NCBI GenBank assembly: GCA_900555345.1
Contig: USKS01000002.1
Span: forward strand, 1 to 25,049
From: an uncultured Eubacteriales bacterium
GTDB taxonomy: Bacteria; Bacillota_A; Clostridia; Oscillospirales; CAG-272
Direction: 5' to 3'
DNA: 25,049 bases
In this document: positions 15,799 through 23,175 of the stretch, one piece after another
Position numbering within the stretch: the first letter of the stretch is position 1
How the letters are laid out: every line of letters begins with the position of its first letter
Position numbers and translations under genes: made by a program
The notes under the pieces: generated by a model
The model's input: the letters and a program-made list of their open reading frames with translations, nothing else
What the model was told of the DNA's origin: nothing
Databases searched by the model: none

Positions 15799-17340
15799 AT
15801 GAAAGCAAAAAGACTCATTGCGATCCTGCTTGCAGCACTTATGTGTGTTCCGATCCTTGCTTCCTGCGCGGATGACGGACCTCAGGAATACACACGTCCG
15901 CAGGGCGACACTGCCAGCAACGATTCAAACTTTCCCGGTGCCGATTATGACGGTGAAGATTTTACCTTCCTTTATATTAAGCACTCGGATGTAGGCAAGG
16001 ACTACTACGGCGGCAACTATCTTGACTCCGAGGCTCTCGAGGGACGTACCGTTGAGGATGCTGTTTACGAGAGAAACCTTGCGGTTGAGGAAAAGTACAG
16101 CGTAAACATCAACCAGGACGTTCAGGTCAACGGTGACCCCGCAAAGCTTCTGCAGAAGAAGTACATGGCGGGCGAGTTCAACTTTGACGTTATCTACGGC
16201 TGGTGCTACAAACTCGGCGCGTGCATCACCGAGAACTATTTTGAGGACTTTTACAAGCTCCGTGACAACGGTACTGCGGATTTCGATCAGGAGTACTGGA
16301 GCCCTACGGCTATGGAAGACCTTACAATTGACGGCAAGCTGTATCTCTGCATGAACGATATCACCATGAATAAGCTTGAGTGGGCAGGATTTCTGTTCTA
16401 CAACAAGAGCATTTATGAAGATCAGCGCCTTGAAGATGAGTTCGGCTCCATCTACGACCTTGTAGACAGCGGAAAGTGGACTCTTGATACATATCTTAAC
16501 ATGGTATCTTACGTCAGCCAGGACCTTGACGGTAACGGCACTATCAACAAGGATGACCTTTACGGACTTATTGAGGGCGACGGCTCCGGCTCCTCTGTTG
16601 CGCACTGGTGCGGTATTGACTACACCACCCGCAACGATGACGGCTCTTACACCGTAGACTTCTACAGCGAAAAGCTGCTTGACATCATCAATAAGGTCAA
16701 CCCCATATACAGCAACCAGAAGTATGTCATGACATACGAAAATATCTGGAAAGATAACGCAGATATGAGCGGCTCTACCGACCAGTGGGAGTATGCGCGT
16801 TCGTTCTTTACGACCGACCATTCTCTGTTCTGCACAGGCTCCGCTTATATCACCAGCGAGTTCCGCAACATGGAGAGCTCCTACGGTATCGTTCCCAACC
16901 CCAAGTATGACGAAAACCAGAAGGACTACTACGCCGGCGTTAGCTGCCTCGCTTCCATATTTGCGCTTCCCAGCACTCAGAGAACCGATATGAAGACCGC
17001 AGGTCTTGAGCGTACCGGTACTATCCTTGAGTATCTCGCATACAAGTCCAACCAGATACTTCTGCCCGTGTACTACGATACACTTCTGAAGGGTCAGAGA
17101 CTTGACGGCGACGACGACTCCAGAATGCTCGATATCATCAGAACCTCTATCAGATTCGAGTTTGTTGATTCTATAGGTCTTGAAGATTTCGGCAGTCTGC
17201 TCAGCTCTATGTTCTCAAAGCCTTCTTCTGCTACATCGACATACGAGCGTAACAAGAGAAAGCTTCAGAAGAGCCTTGACGATTTCTACTCCAACATGCT
17301 TCTTCTCCAGACTAAGCAGGCAGGAACGGAAAGCAAATAA
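15799..17340 (+). CDS. Extracellular solute-binding lipoprotein (ABC-importer type)
   Basis: From the ATG at 15799 (AGGAG eight bases upstream) the product has 513 residues. A frame extension to 15769 adds nothing plausible. The N-terminus is a lipoprotein signal peptide (KAKR, hydrophobic core, lipobox ILASC with Cys23), followed by an acidic, Gly/Asp-rich start of the mature protein. The body resembles family-1 sugar-type solute-binding proteins, with MAGEFNFDVIYGW, DGKLYLCMND, WTLDTYLNM and an EF-hand-like calcium loop DLDGNGTINKDDLYGL. No permease or ATPase gene is adjacent, so the ligand and partner are unknown. Codons are biased to TAC, AAC and TTC more than in neighbouring genes, which suggests high expression. 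It follows gpsA by 32 nt and ends in a strong terminator. Confidence 0.85.
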   Translation: MKAKRLIAILLAALMCVPILASCADDGPQEYTRPQGDTASNDSNFPGADYDGEDFTFLYIKHSDVGKDYYGGNYLDSEALEGRTVEDAVYERNLAVEEKYSVNINQDVQVNGDPAKLLQKKYMAGEFNFDVIYGWCYKLGACITENYFEDFYKLRDNGTADFDQEYWSPTAMEDLTIDGKLYLCMNDITMNKLEWAGFLFYNKSIYEDQRLEDEFGSIYDLVDSGKWTLDTYLNMVSYVSQDLDGNGTINKDDLYGLIEGDGSGSSVAHWCGIDYTTRNDDGSYTVDFYSEKLLDIINKVNPIYSNQKYVMTYENIWKDNADMSGSTDQWEYARSFFTTDHSLFCTGSAYITSEFRNMESSYGIVPNPKYDENQKDYYAGVSCLASIFALPSTQRTDMKTAGLERTGTILEYLAYKSNQILLPVYYDTLLKGQRLDGDDDSRMLDIIRTSIRFEFVDSIGLEDFGSLLSSMFSKPSSATSTYERNKRKLQKSLDDFYSNMLLLQTKQAGTESK

Positions 17341-17350
17341 TTACAGTTAC

Positions 17351-17386
17351 AAAAAAGCGTCTGCCGATGTCGGCAGACGCTTTTTT
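17351..17386 (+). terminator. Strong bidirectional terminator after the solute-binding protein gene
   Basis: AAAAAAGCGTCTGCCG and CGGCAGACGCTTTTTT form a perfect 10-bp GC-rich stem (17357-17366 with 17371-17380) extended by six A-T pairs, with an ATGT loop. It serves both the plus-strand lipoprotein gene and the converging minus-strand gene that ends at 17465. Confidence 0.9.
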
Positions 17387-17405
17387 CTATGGCGAGCGGT
17401 TACCG

Positions 17406-17430
17406 CCGACCGGATCTTACGGCCGGTCGG
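17406..17430. repeat. GC-rich inverted repeat behind the BppU-like gene
   Basis: CCGACCGG (17406-17413) and CCGGTCGG (17423-17430) are perfect complements around nine bases. There is no T-run, so this is a transcript-end structure or stabiliser and not itself a terminator. Confidence 0.5.
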
Positions 17431-17464
17431 ACTCGACGCGCCGGACCGCTTACCGGCGAGGCGG

Positions 17465-18316
17465 TCATGCCCCGGGATTTTCAAGCGCCGCTATCCTCGC
17501 CTCGAGCGCGGTCACCTTCTCCGACAGCTCCAGTATCGCGGCACTTGCATCTGTAGATACAAGGGACGTGCCGTCCGGAGTGAAACTTACATTCGCGGCA
17601 TTGATCGACTTGTGATCGCTTATATACTTAGCCGCGAAAACAGCAGCGCTTTCAACCGTAATGCATGCCTCGCGTCCGACTGAGTCTCTCCAAAACGTTA
17701 TTCTGTCATGGTTCTCAACGGAGGAAACCGGAAATGTTCTGTCAAATAATCCGGCGCAGGCGGACCTTTCTCCGATAAGCGCCCTTGTTTCGGATTTTGA
17801 GTATACATCCGGCAGCGAGTCGACTTTTTGGGTCGCAAGCGTCGCTGCCTCCTGCGCCGCTGCTGCGGCGTTTTCAGCTTTTTGGGCATTCTGCGCTCCT
17901 GTCGTTACAAGCGCGGAGAGCCCTGTGTATCTGTCTTCCGCTTCAATGGCAGTGCTTGAGTCCAGATTGTCGGCAATGTCGAGATAAAATGTCGGCGTGT
18001 ACAGAACTTCGCGTTTGTCCGCATCCGCCGAACATATGCAAAGCTCGCATTCCGCCCTTCCGGCCTCTGAGGTGAACGAGGAGGGCAGGGCAAGGATCGC
18101 GCGGCCGTCGGATACAGTGCACGCAGCAATGTATGATTTGCCGCCGAGGGCGGAGTTGACCGTTGCAGTGTCGGTGCTCGGATCAAGTGTCACGGGCGAG
18201 GAGCCGCTGCAGAGCGAGAACACGATAATGCGCGACGCTGTGTCGCCTTTTTTTACGTGTACGATAGGGGCTTTTCCGCCCCCGGAAACATCAAGCGAAA
18301 CGTTGGTTTTGATCAT
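17465..18316 (-). CDS. Orphan phage-baseplate-like protein (BppU N-terminal type)
   Basis: From the ATG at 18316 (AAAGGA five bases upstream) the product has 283 residues. Residues ~1-115 resemble the BppU N-terminal domain of phage upper-baseplate or tail-fibre proteins: a beta-rich pattern with VKKGDTASRIIVFSL, then ACTVSDGRAILALPSSF, then REVLYTPTFYLDIADN. An Ala/Gln-rich helical linker (~130-165, AQNAQKAENAAAAAQEAA) and a second beta-rich part follow. The tail is a short heptad-like coiled coil, LSEKVTALEARIAALENPGA, suggesting trimerisation. There is no signal peptide or membrane segment, and no other phage gene nearby. It may be a remnant, a captured tail protein, or part of a contractile structure encoded elsewhere. 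The family assignment is from sequence pattern only. Confidence 0.6.
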   Translation of the reverse strand: MIKTNVSLDVSGGGKAPIVHVKKGDTASRIIVFSLCSGSSPVTLDPSTDTATVNSALGGKSYIAACTVSDGRAILALPSSFTSEAGRAECELCICSADADKREVLYTPTFYLDIADNLDSSTAIEAEDRYTGLSALVTTGAQNAQKAENAAAAAQEAATLATQKVDSLPDVYSKSETRALIGERSACAGLFDRTFPVSSVENHDRITFWRDSVGREACITVESAAVFAAKYISDHKSINAANVSFTPDGTSLVSTDASAAILELSEKVTALEARIAALENPGA

Positions 18317-18460
18317 AGGCATCCTTTCTTTGAATTGCAAAACGGTATTTTTGCGGTCGACTGTATTATATAATCCGGCGCCCGTTTGTTCTCCCCGTGA
18401 TTCTTCTGATATTTTATAATATATTCATAGTGAGTTAACAAAACATTGGACGGTTTGTCG

Positions 18461-18466
18461 TATAAT
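18461..18466 (+). promoter_or_regulatory. Perfect TATAAT -10 box before the 132-residue protein
   Basis: TATAAT lies about 30 nt upstream of the ATG at 18497. The best -35-like hexamer (TTAACA, 18435-18440) is 20 bases away, which is too far, so the promoter call is weak. A second TATAAT read on the minus strand (near 18366-18371) could serve the divergent gene but also lacks a good -35. Confidence 0.4.
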
Positions 18467-18496
18467 TTTAACAGTTATACTTCAAAGGATACGGTT

Positions 18497-18895
18497 ATGC
18501 TGCTGCTTGATATGCTGAGAAAGAAGAAGCTTGTCGAAACAGACAGAACTATAAAAAAATACGGCGAAGAACTCGCTTCTCTTTATATAAAAATCGGCAA
18601 ACAGAGAGCGCTTCGCGTTGCGGTGACCGCAAGGATCCCCGATTTTCAGGCGCACCTTGTGGAGGTCATGCTTGACAGGTTTGACGAGCATGTTGAAAAG
18701 AAATATTCAATGGAGTTTCTGATGGGCTTTAAACGCTTTTTATCGGAAGCTGACAGACAAAGGCTCTATAAGGAGCAACGCATCGACGCTCTTGCCGACG
18801 AAACGGTCGAACTGATCGCTGCAGGCGCCGAAAAGCACAAAACCTCGGTGCAGCAGGAAACATACAACTACTTTATGGAAAATTTTAATATATGA
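18497..18895 (+). CDS. Hypothetical 132-residue helical protein
   Basis: I do not recognise this protein. The ATG at 18497 follows AAAGGAT at seven bases. The frame is open further left from a TTG at 18446, but that part lies upstream of the TATAAT box and is unlikely to be translated. The product is predicted almost entirely helical from its pattern, with charged residues (KKKLVETDR, RFDEHVEKKY, EADRQRLYKEQR) and a tail with aromatic residues (YNYFMENFNI). There is no signal peptide, membrane segment or cysteine pattern, so it is probably cytoplasmic. It stands alone between the divergent BppU-like gene and the transketolase operon. Coding density and the ribosome site support it as a real gene. 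Confidence 0.7.
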   Translation: MLLLDMLRKKKLVETDRTIKKYGEELASLYIKIGKQRALRVAVTARIPDFQAHLVEVMLDRFDEHVEKKYSMEFLMGFKRFLSEADRQRLYKEQRIDALADETVELIAAGAEKHKTSVQQETYNYFMENFNI

Positions 18896-18900
18896 GCCAT

Positions 18901-18988
18901 TCCCGTTGCCGCCGTACCTGCGGCTTCGGCGGAGGCGTTCGGGCTTTGCGCGATACTGCGCGGCGGCTTGGCGCTTCGCAAAACGGGA
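18901..18988 (+). other. GC-rich segment with three matched stems after the 132-residue protein gene
   Basis: TCCCGT (18901-18906) matches ACGGGA (18983-18988). Inside, CCGCCG (18909-18914) matches CGGCGG (18927-18932), and TTTGCG (18945-18950) matches CGCAAA (18977-18982), which directly abuts the closing strand. This would fold as a three-way junction. It begins five bases after the stop codon and ends before the transketolase promoter, so it is either a 3' UTR structure or a separate RNA. Confidence 0.35.
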
Positions 18989-19041
18989 TCGCCGAGACTT
19001 TTCGGACTTTTTATAAAATTTAATATTTTACGTTTTATTGT

Positions 19042-19070
19042 TTGACTTTTTTTACCGTATGTATTATTAT
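19042..19070 (+). promoter_or_regulatory. Sigma-A promoter for the transketolase genes
   Basis: TTGACT (19042-19047), a 17-base spacer and TATTAT (19065-19070). The leader is about 60 nt. Upstream A/T-rich sequence could act as an UP element. Confidence 0.8.
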
Positions 19071-19135
19071 ATATATGTGAAGCTGTGTCCGCTTTTTAAA
19101 AACGCGGACTGCAATTTTGAAAGGAATTATCGTTT

Positions 19136-19957
19136 ATGGAACAAAAGCGTATTTCTGAGCTCTCCGAGATCGCGAGAAATGTAAGGATCGGCATTATCGA
19201 CGCCGTCCACAGCGCTTCTTCCGGTCATCCCGGCGGCTCGCTCTCATCTGCGGATATTTTGACTTATCTGTATTTTGAGGAGCTCAACATAGACCCTGAA
19301 GATCCCAAGGCTCCCGACCGCGACAGATTCGTTCTGTCAAAGGGACATATAACTCCCGGTCTGTACTCCGTGCTTGCGCACAGAGGATATTTTCCGGTAG
19401 AGCTTCTGAAGACCTTCAGAAAGTCCGACTCTATTCTCCAGGGACATCCCGATACAAAGAAGATCCCCGGTGTTGATATGTCCACAGGCTCTCTGGGACA
19501 GGGTGTTTCCGTTGCCTGCGGCATGGCTCTTGCAGCGAAACTCGACTCCTCCTCCCGCAGAGTGTACGCTCTTATGGGCGACGGCGAGGCAGAAGAGGGT
19601 CAGGTATGGGAAAGCGCAATGTTTGCCGCTCACTATAAGCTCGATAACCTTTGCTACATTCTCGACTGGAACGGTCTGCAGATAGACGGTCCCATTGACG
19701 ACGTTATAGGACCCACCCCCTTTGATACCAAATTCGCGGCTTTCGGCTGGAACGTTATTTTTGCCGACGCTCACGATTTCAACTCTCTCGAGTCAGCTTT
19801 TGCGGCGGCAAAGGCGTGCAGCGGTAAGCCTAGCGTGATAATCGCAAAGAGCATCAAGGGACGCGGAGTGTCCTTTATGGAAAATCAAGTCTCATGGCAC
19901 GGCGCAGCTCCCAACGACGAGCAGTACGCGCAGGCTATGAAAGATCTTGAGGCATAA
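19136..19957 (+). CDS. Transketolase, N-terminal (thiamine-diphosphate-binding) subunit
   Basis: The 273-residue product is the N-terminal half of a split transketolase, which moves two-carbon units between sugar phosphates in the non-oxidative pentose phosphate pathway. Motifs: SSGHPGGSLS (residues 28-37), GHPD, DMSTGSLGQG (114-123), and the thiamine-diphosphate/metal motif GDGEAEEGQVWES (148-160) followed by NLCYILDWNGLQIDGP. SWHGAAPNDEQY lies near the C-terminus. The ATG follows GAAAGGAATT about ten bases upstream. The partner subunit starts 24 nt after the stop. Codons favour GCT, CTT and TCC, consistent with a well-expressed central metabolic gene. Split transketolases are common in Firmicutes, so this is normal for the group. 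Confidence 0.95.
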   Translation: MEQKRISELSEIARNVRIGIIDAVHSASSGHPGGSLSSADILTYLYFEELNIDPEDPKAPDRDRFVLSKGHITPGLYSVLAHRGYFPVELLKTFRKSDSILQGHPDTKKIPGVDMSTGSLGQGVSVACGMALAAKLDSSSRRVYALMGDGEAEEGQVWESAMFAAHYKLDNLCYILDWNGLQIDGPIDDVIGPTPFDTKFAAFGWNVIFADAHDFNSLESAFAAAKACSGKPSVIIAKSIKGRGVSFMENQVSWHGAAPNDEQYAQAMKDLEA

Positions 19958-19981
19958 GCCACAGGGGAGGAAAGATACGAA

Positions 19982-20923
19982 ATGGCAGATAAAACAGCTA
20001 CCAGAGAAGCTTACGGCAAGGCTCTTGTTGAGTTCGGTGCCGAGTACGATAACCTTGTGGTTCTTGACGCGGACCTTGCCGCAGCCACAAAAACAGGTAT
20101 GTTCAAAAAGGCATATCCCGATCGTTTCTTCGATTGCGGAATTGCCGAGAATAATATGATATGCGTTGCCGTCGGTCTTGCGCTTTCGGGCAAGATACCG
20201 TTTGCGTCGAGCTTTGCCATGTTTGCGGCAGGCAGAAGCTTTGAGCAGGTGCGCAACTCCGTCGGTTATCCCCACGCGAACGTAAAGATCGGCGCGACTC
20301 ACGGCGGTATCACCGTCGGCGAGGACGGCGCGACACACCAGTGCCTTGAGGACTTTGCGCTCATGCGCACAATACCCGGCATGACTGTCATCTGCCCCGC
20401 AGATGCAGTTGAGGCGCGCCTTGCTGTCAAGGCTGCTATCGATACTGACGGTCCCATGTACCTGCGCTTCGGCAGAATGGCTGTGCCCACCGTATGCGGC
20501 GCCGACTACCGCTTCGAGATCGGACGCGGCGTAAAGCTTTGCGACGGCACGGACGTTTCCATAATCGCCAACGGCGTTGAGGTCGAGCAGGCGCTTATCG
20601 CGGCTGAAAGCCTCAAGTCCGAGGGCATTTCCGCTTCCGTTATCAATATGGCTACCATAAAGCCCATTGACCGCGAGCTCGTCATCGAAGAGGCAAAGCG
20701 CTGCGGATGCATCGTTACATGCGAAGAGCATTCCGTTATCGGCGGTCTCGGCGGCGCAGTGTGCGAAACTGTCTGCGAGACTGTTCCCGTGCCCGTTGTC
20801 AGAGTCGGAACTGAAGATTGCTTCGGCAGAAGCGGTCCCGCAAAAGAGCTTCTCGGCATTTTCGGTCTTGACGCAGCTGCGATCGCTGCTAAGACGAAGC
20901 TTGCCGCGAGCCTTAAAAAATGA
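19982..20923 (+). CDS. Transketolase, C-terminal (pyrimidine-binding) subunit
   Basis: The 313-residue product is the second half of the split transketolase and pairs with the subunit encoded just upstream. Visible features: the conserved glutamate region FDCGIAENNM, PFASSFAMFAAGRSFEQVRN, HGGITVGEDGATHQ and the C-terminal transketolase domain with CEEHSVIGGLG. GGGGAGGAAAG precedes the ATG at a good distance. The gene is followed by a GC-rich hairpin and then the rRNA-methyltransferase gene. The only alternative assignment is a deoxyxylulose-phosphate-synthase-like C-terminal protein, but pairing with the N-terminal subunit argues for transketolase. Confidence 0.95.
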   Translation: MADKTATREAYGKALVEFGAEYDNLVVLDADLAAATKTGMFKKAYPDRFFDCGIAENNMICVAVGLALSGKIPFASSFAMFAAGRSFEQVRNSVGYPHANVKIGATHGGITVGEDGATHQCLEDFALMRTIPGMTVICPADAVEARLAVKAAIDTDGPMYLRFGRMAVPTVCGADYRFEIGRGVKLCDGTDVSIIANGVEVEQALIAAESLKSEGISASVINMATIKPIDRELVIEEAKRCGCIVTCEEHSVIGGLGGAVCETVCETVPVPVVRVGTEDCFGRSGPAKELLGIFGLDAAAIAAKTKLAASLKK

Positions 20924-20929
20924 TACTGC

Positions 20930-20958
20930 GGCGGCACGCTTTTGTGCCGCCTTGTTTT
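20930..20958 (+). terminator. Hairpin with short T-run between transketolase and rlmD (partial terminator)
   Basis: GGCGGCAC (20930-20937... shared with GCGGCAC) pairs with GTGCCGCC (20944-20951) around GCTTTT, followed by TTGTTTT. It starts seven bases after the transketolase stop. The T-run is interrupted, so read-through into the methyltransferase gene 29 nt further on is likely. Confidence 0.6.
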
Positions 20959-20986
20959 AACTTTGCCCAAAGAGGAGGTGCAGCGG

Positions 20987-22138
20987 ATGAACAGAGCGCA
21001 TTCATGCGAGGTCTACAAAAAATGCGGCGGCTGTCAGCTTACAAATCTCAGCTACCAGGAGCAGTTGAGCTATAAAATGAAAAATGAGATCTCGTTTCTC
21101 GGCAGATTTTGCCGCGTTGACGAGATAATCGGCATGGACGAACCCAGCCATTACCGCAATAAGCTGTCCGCTGTGTTTGCCCTTGACAAGCGCTCACGCC
21201 CTGTTTCGGGCGTTTGGCAGTCGGCGCAGCGGCGCGTCGTGAAAACGGACAGCTGCGTCATTGAGGACGAGGTCTCCTGCTGGATAGTCCGCGCCGCCCG
21301 CGGTATGCTCGGGGAATACGGCATAAGCGTATATAATCCGCGCACAGGCAGAGGAGAACTCAGACATATCATGGTGCGCCGCGCTACGGTAACGCGGGAG
21401 ATCATGGTCGTGCTTGTAACGGCGGATGTGCACCTTTCGTCGGGCATACACTTTGCAGAGGCTCTCGTGCAGCGTTTTCCCCATATACGCACGGTGGTGC
21501 AGTGCATAAACGATACCGATATTCCCGTGTGGCTCGGCGAAAAGCAGACTGTTCTCTATGGTGACGGCTATATCGAGGACGTTCTGTGCGGATGCTTTTT
21601 CAGAATTTCTCCACGATCGTTTTATCAGGTAAACCATACGCAGACAGAGGTTGTATACAATAAGGCTTTGGATTTTGCGCAGCTCAATTCGCAGAGCCTT
21701 GTGATCGACGCTTATTGCGGCATAGGAACCATAGGCATAATCGCCGCGGCAGAGGCGGGGCATGTTATCGGAGTTGAAACCAATGCCGACGCGGTCAAAA
21801 ACGCAATAGAAAACTGCCGCCTCAATCATACGAAGAATTATCGCATTTATAACGCAGACGCCGCAAAGATCATGCGCCATATGGCAGAGAGCGGCAAAGC
21901 CCCGGACGTTGTTTTTGTCGATCCGCCGCGCGCGGGCTGCTCAAAGCAGTTTATTCTGTCACTCATAAAATCGGCGCCGAAGAGAATAGTTTATATTTCC
22001 TGCAATCCCGAAACGCTTGCAAGAGATCTCGGCTATATCACCCGCGGCGGCTATCGCTGCAAGCGAATCCAACCCGTCGATATGTTTCCGCACACAACTC
22101 ATGTGGAAACTGTCTGCCTCTTAACCCTTGCAAAATAA
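20987..22138 (+). CDS. rlmD: 23S rRNA (uracil-C5)-methyltransferase, RlmD/RlmCD type
   Basis: From the ATG at 20987 (GAGGAGGTG six bases upstream) the product has 383 residues. It is a SAM-dependent RNA uridine-C5 methyltransferase acting on 23S rRNA. The N-terminus has the iron-sulfur cysteines C7, C13 and C16 (CEVYKKCGGCQ), with a candidate fourth in KTDSCVIE. The catalytic half has FYQVNHTQTE, the SAM-binding DAYCGIGTIGI, VETNADAVKNA, VFVDPPRAGC and the nucleophile-cysteine motif YISCNPETLARDL. The usual N-terminal TRAM domain is absent. A frame extension to 20942 overlaps the hairpin and lacks a ribosome site. Which uracil is modified (U747, U1939 or both) cannot be told from the sequence alone. 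Confidence 0.9.
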   Translation: MNRAHSCEVYKKCGGCQLTNLSYQEQLSYKMKNEISFLGRFCRVDEIIGMDEPSHYRNKLSAVFALDKRSRPVSGVWQSAQRRVVKTDSCVIEDEVSCWIVRAARGMLGEYGISVYNPRTGRGELRHIMVRRATVTREIMVVLVTADVHLSSGIHFAEALVQRFPHIRTVVQCINDTDIPVWLGEKQTVLYGDGYIEDVLCGCFFRISPRSFYQVNHTQTEVVYNKALDFAQLNSQSLVIDAYCGIGTIGIIAAAEAGHVIGVETNADAVKNAIENCRLNHTKNYRIYNADAAKIMRHMAESGKAPDVVFVDPPRAGCSKQFILSLIKSAPKRIVYISCNPETLARDLGYITRGGYRCKRIQPVDMFPHTTHVETVCLLTLAK

Positions 22139-22143
22139 GGATC

Positions 22144-22177
22144 CCGACCGTGCATTTTTCGCACGGCCGGCTGTTTT
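22144..22177 (+). terminator. Terminator after the rRNA methyltransferase gene
   Basis: CCGACCGTGC (22144-22153) pairs, with one mismatch, with GCACGGCCGG (22161-22170) around ATTTTTC, followed by CTGTTTT. It starts five bases after the stop codon. Confidence 0.65.
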
Positions 22178-22485
22178 GTCCACCGTTTGTCCACGTATTT
22201 TTTTATCAGGCGGACAAAAATTGGGCTCGTTAAACTTTTGCCGCAATCCCGCAAAATTTACCACGGCAACACAGAAATTTTGATTGCCTGTCAAGAACGG
22301 ATAACACAAAGAAGTTTCCGAACCAGTGAACTGAAAGCAACAAACGCCAGCAGTTATAGTAAGGAAACTTCTAATGAAATGATATCATATAGTTCTCTGA
22401 AAGTCAAGGAGAGCCCGGAAATTTGGTCTTGTTTGATTTGAAAAAGATAAGGAGCATTTGCGGCACTCCGCAAAGCGCTATATAC
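22178..22485. other. AT-richer intergenic stretch with no supported gene
   Basis: An open frame from a TTG at 22187 to 22441 has no ribosome binding site or protein-like composition and is not called. The stretch holds a perfect 10-bp inverted repeat (AGAAGTTTCC at 22310-22319, GGAAACTTCT at 22363-22372) with an inner AACTG/CAGTT pair. An unused-looking AAGGAG sits at 22449-22454. No convincing promoter for the next gene was found. Confidence 0.5.
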
Positions 22486-23175
22486 ATGGCTACATGGATA
22501 ATTCACCTGCGGATAGCGGAAAAGCTTATTGATATATTTCCGAGTCTGCGCCGAACCGAGTTTATCGTCGGAAACATCGCACCCGACAGCGGAATAGTGC
22601 AGGACGACGGTATCACATATGTCCCCTCAAAAAGCGTTTCGCATTTTTATATCGACGGCAAAATTACTCCGTCGCGTTTTGAGAAAAAATATCTGTCCCC
22701 CGCACCCGATGCGGCGCGGGATGAAAAACGTCTTTCGTTCTGCCTCGGGTATCTCGTGCACCTTGTCACGGACGCGGTATGGTCCGATGGTCCGATAATG
22801 AGAAATGCGAAAGAGAAATGCGGGGCGCTTTGGGAAAGCGACAGAAGCGCCGCCGCGGAGCTTATAAAGCGCAACTGGTACGACCTCGATTTTTTGTATC
22901 TTGAAAAGCATCCGGATTTTGAGCCGCTTCGCATATTTGCCGCCGCCCGCGGATTTGAAAACATATATATTGCGGAATACGGGCGCGACGATTTTGATAA
23001 AAAAAGACGCGAAATAGTTGATTTTTACGCCGGGGAGCATTATAATCTCGATAGAGAATACAAGTATATGACCGAGGCGGACGCCGACAGATTTGTCGAA
23101 TATGCCGCGGGCGCGGTCTCCGACCGCATAAAAGCGTACATAACAGGGGAGCAGCAATGTCCGAAAAATACCTGA
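22486..23175 (+). CDS. Zinc-dependent phospholipase C-like protein (PF00882 type)
   Basis: From the ATG at 22486 the product has 229 residues and begins MATWIIHLRIAEKL, the usual N-terminus of small clostridial members of this family. Other family features are FIVGNIAPDSG, VSHFYIDGK and LGYLVHLVTDAVWSDG, whose His and Asp residues are expected zinc ligands. There is no signal peptide, so a cytoplasmic role is likely, unlike secreted clostridial phospholipase C. The true substrate is unknown. The ribosome site before this ATG is poor; an AAGGAG lies 31 nt upstream, but no ATG, GTG or TTG in frame follows it at the right spacing. The last 19 bases overlap the HAD hydrolase gene, suggesting coupled translation. 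Confidence 0.8.
   Translation: MATWIIHLRIAEKLIDIFPSLRRTEFIVGNIAPDSGIVQDDGITYVPSKSVSHFYIDGKITPSRFEKKYLSPAPDAARDEKRLSFCLGYLVHLVTDAVWSDGPIMRNAKEKCGALWESDRSAAAELIKRNWYDLDFLYLEKHPDFEPLRIFAAARGFENIYIAEYGRDDFDKKRREIVDFYAGEHYNLDREYKYMTEADADRFVEYAAGAVSDRIKAYITGEQQCPKNT

Noticed and set aside
19892..20731. 279-codon minus-strand open frame
   Set aside because: It is antisense to the two transketolase subunits, which have clear motifs.
22187..22441. 84-codon open frame starting at TTG
   Set aside because: It has no ribosome binding site, no family resemblance, and runs across the inverted repeat at 22310-22372.
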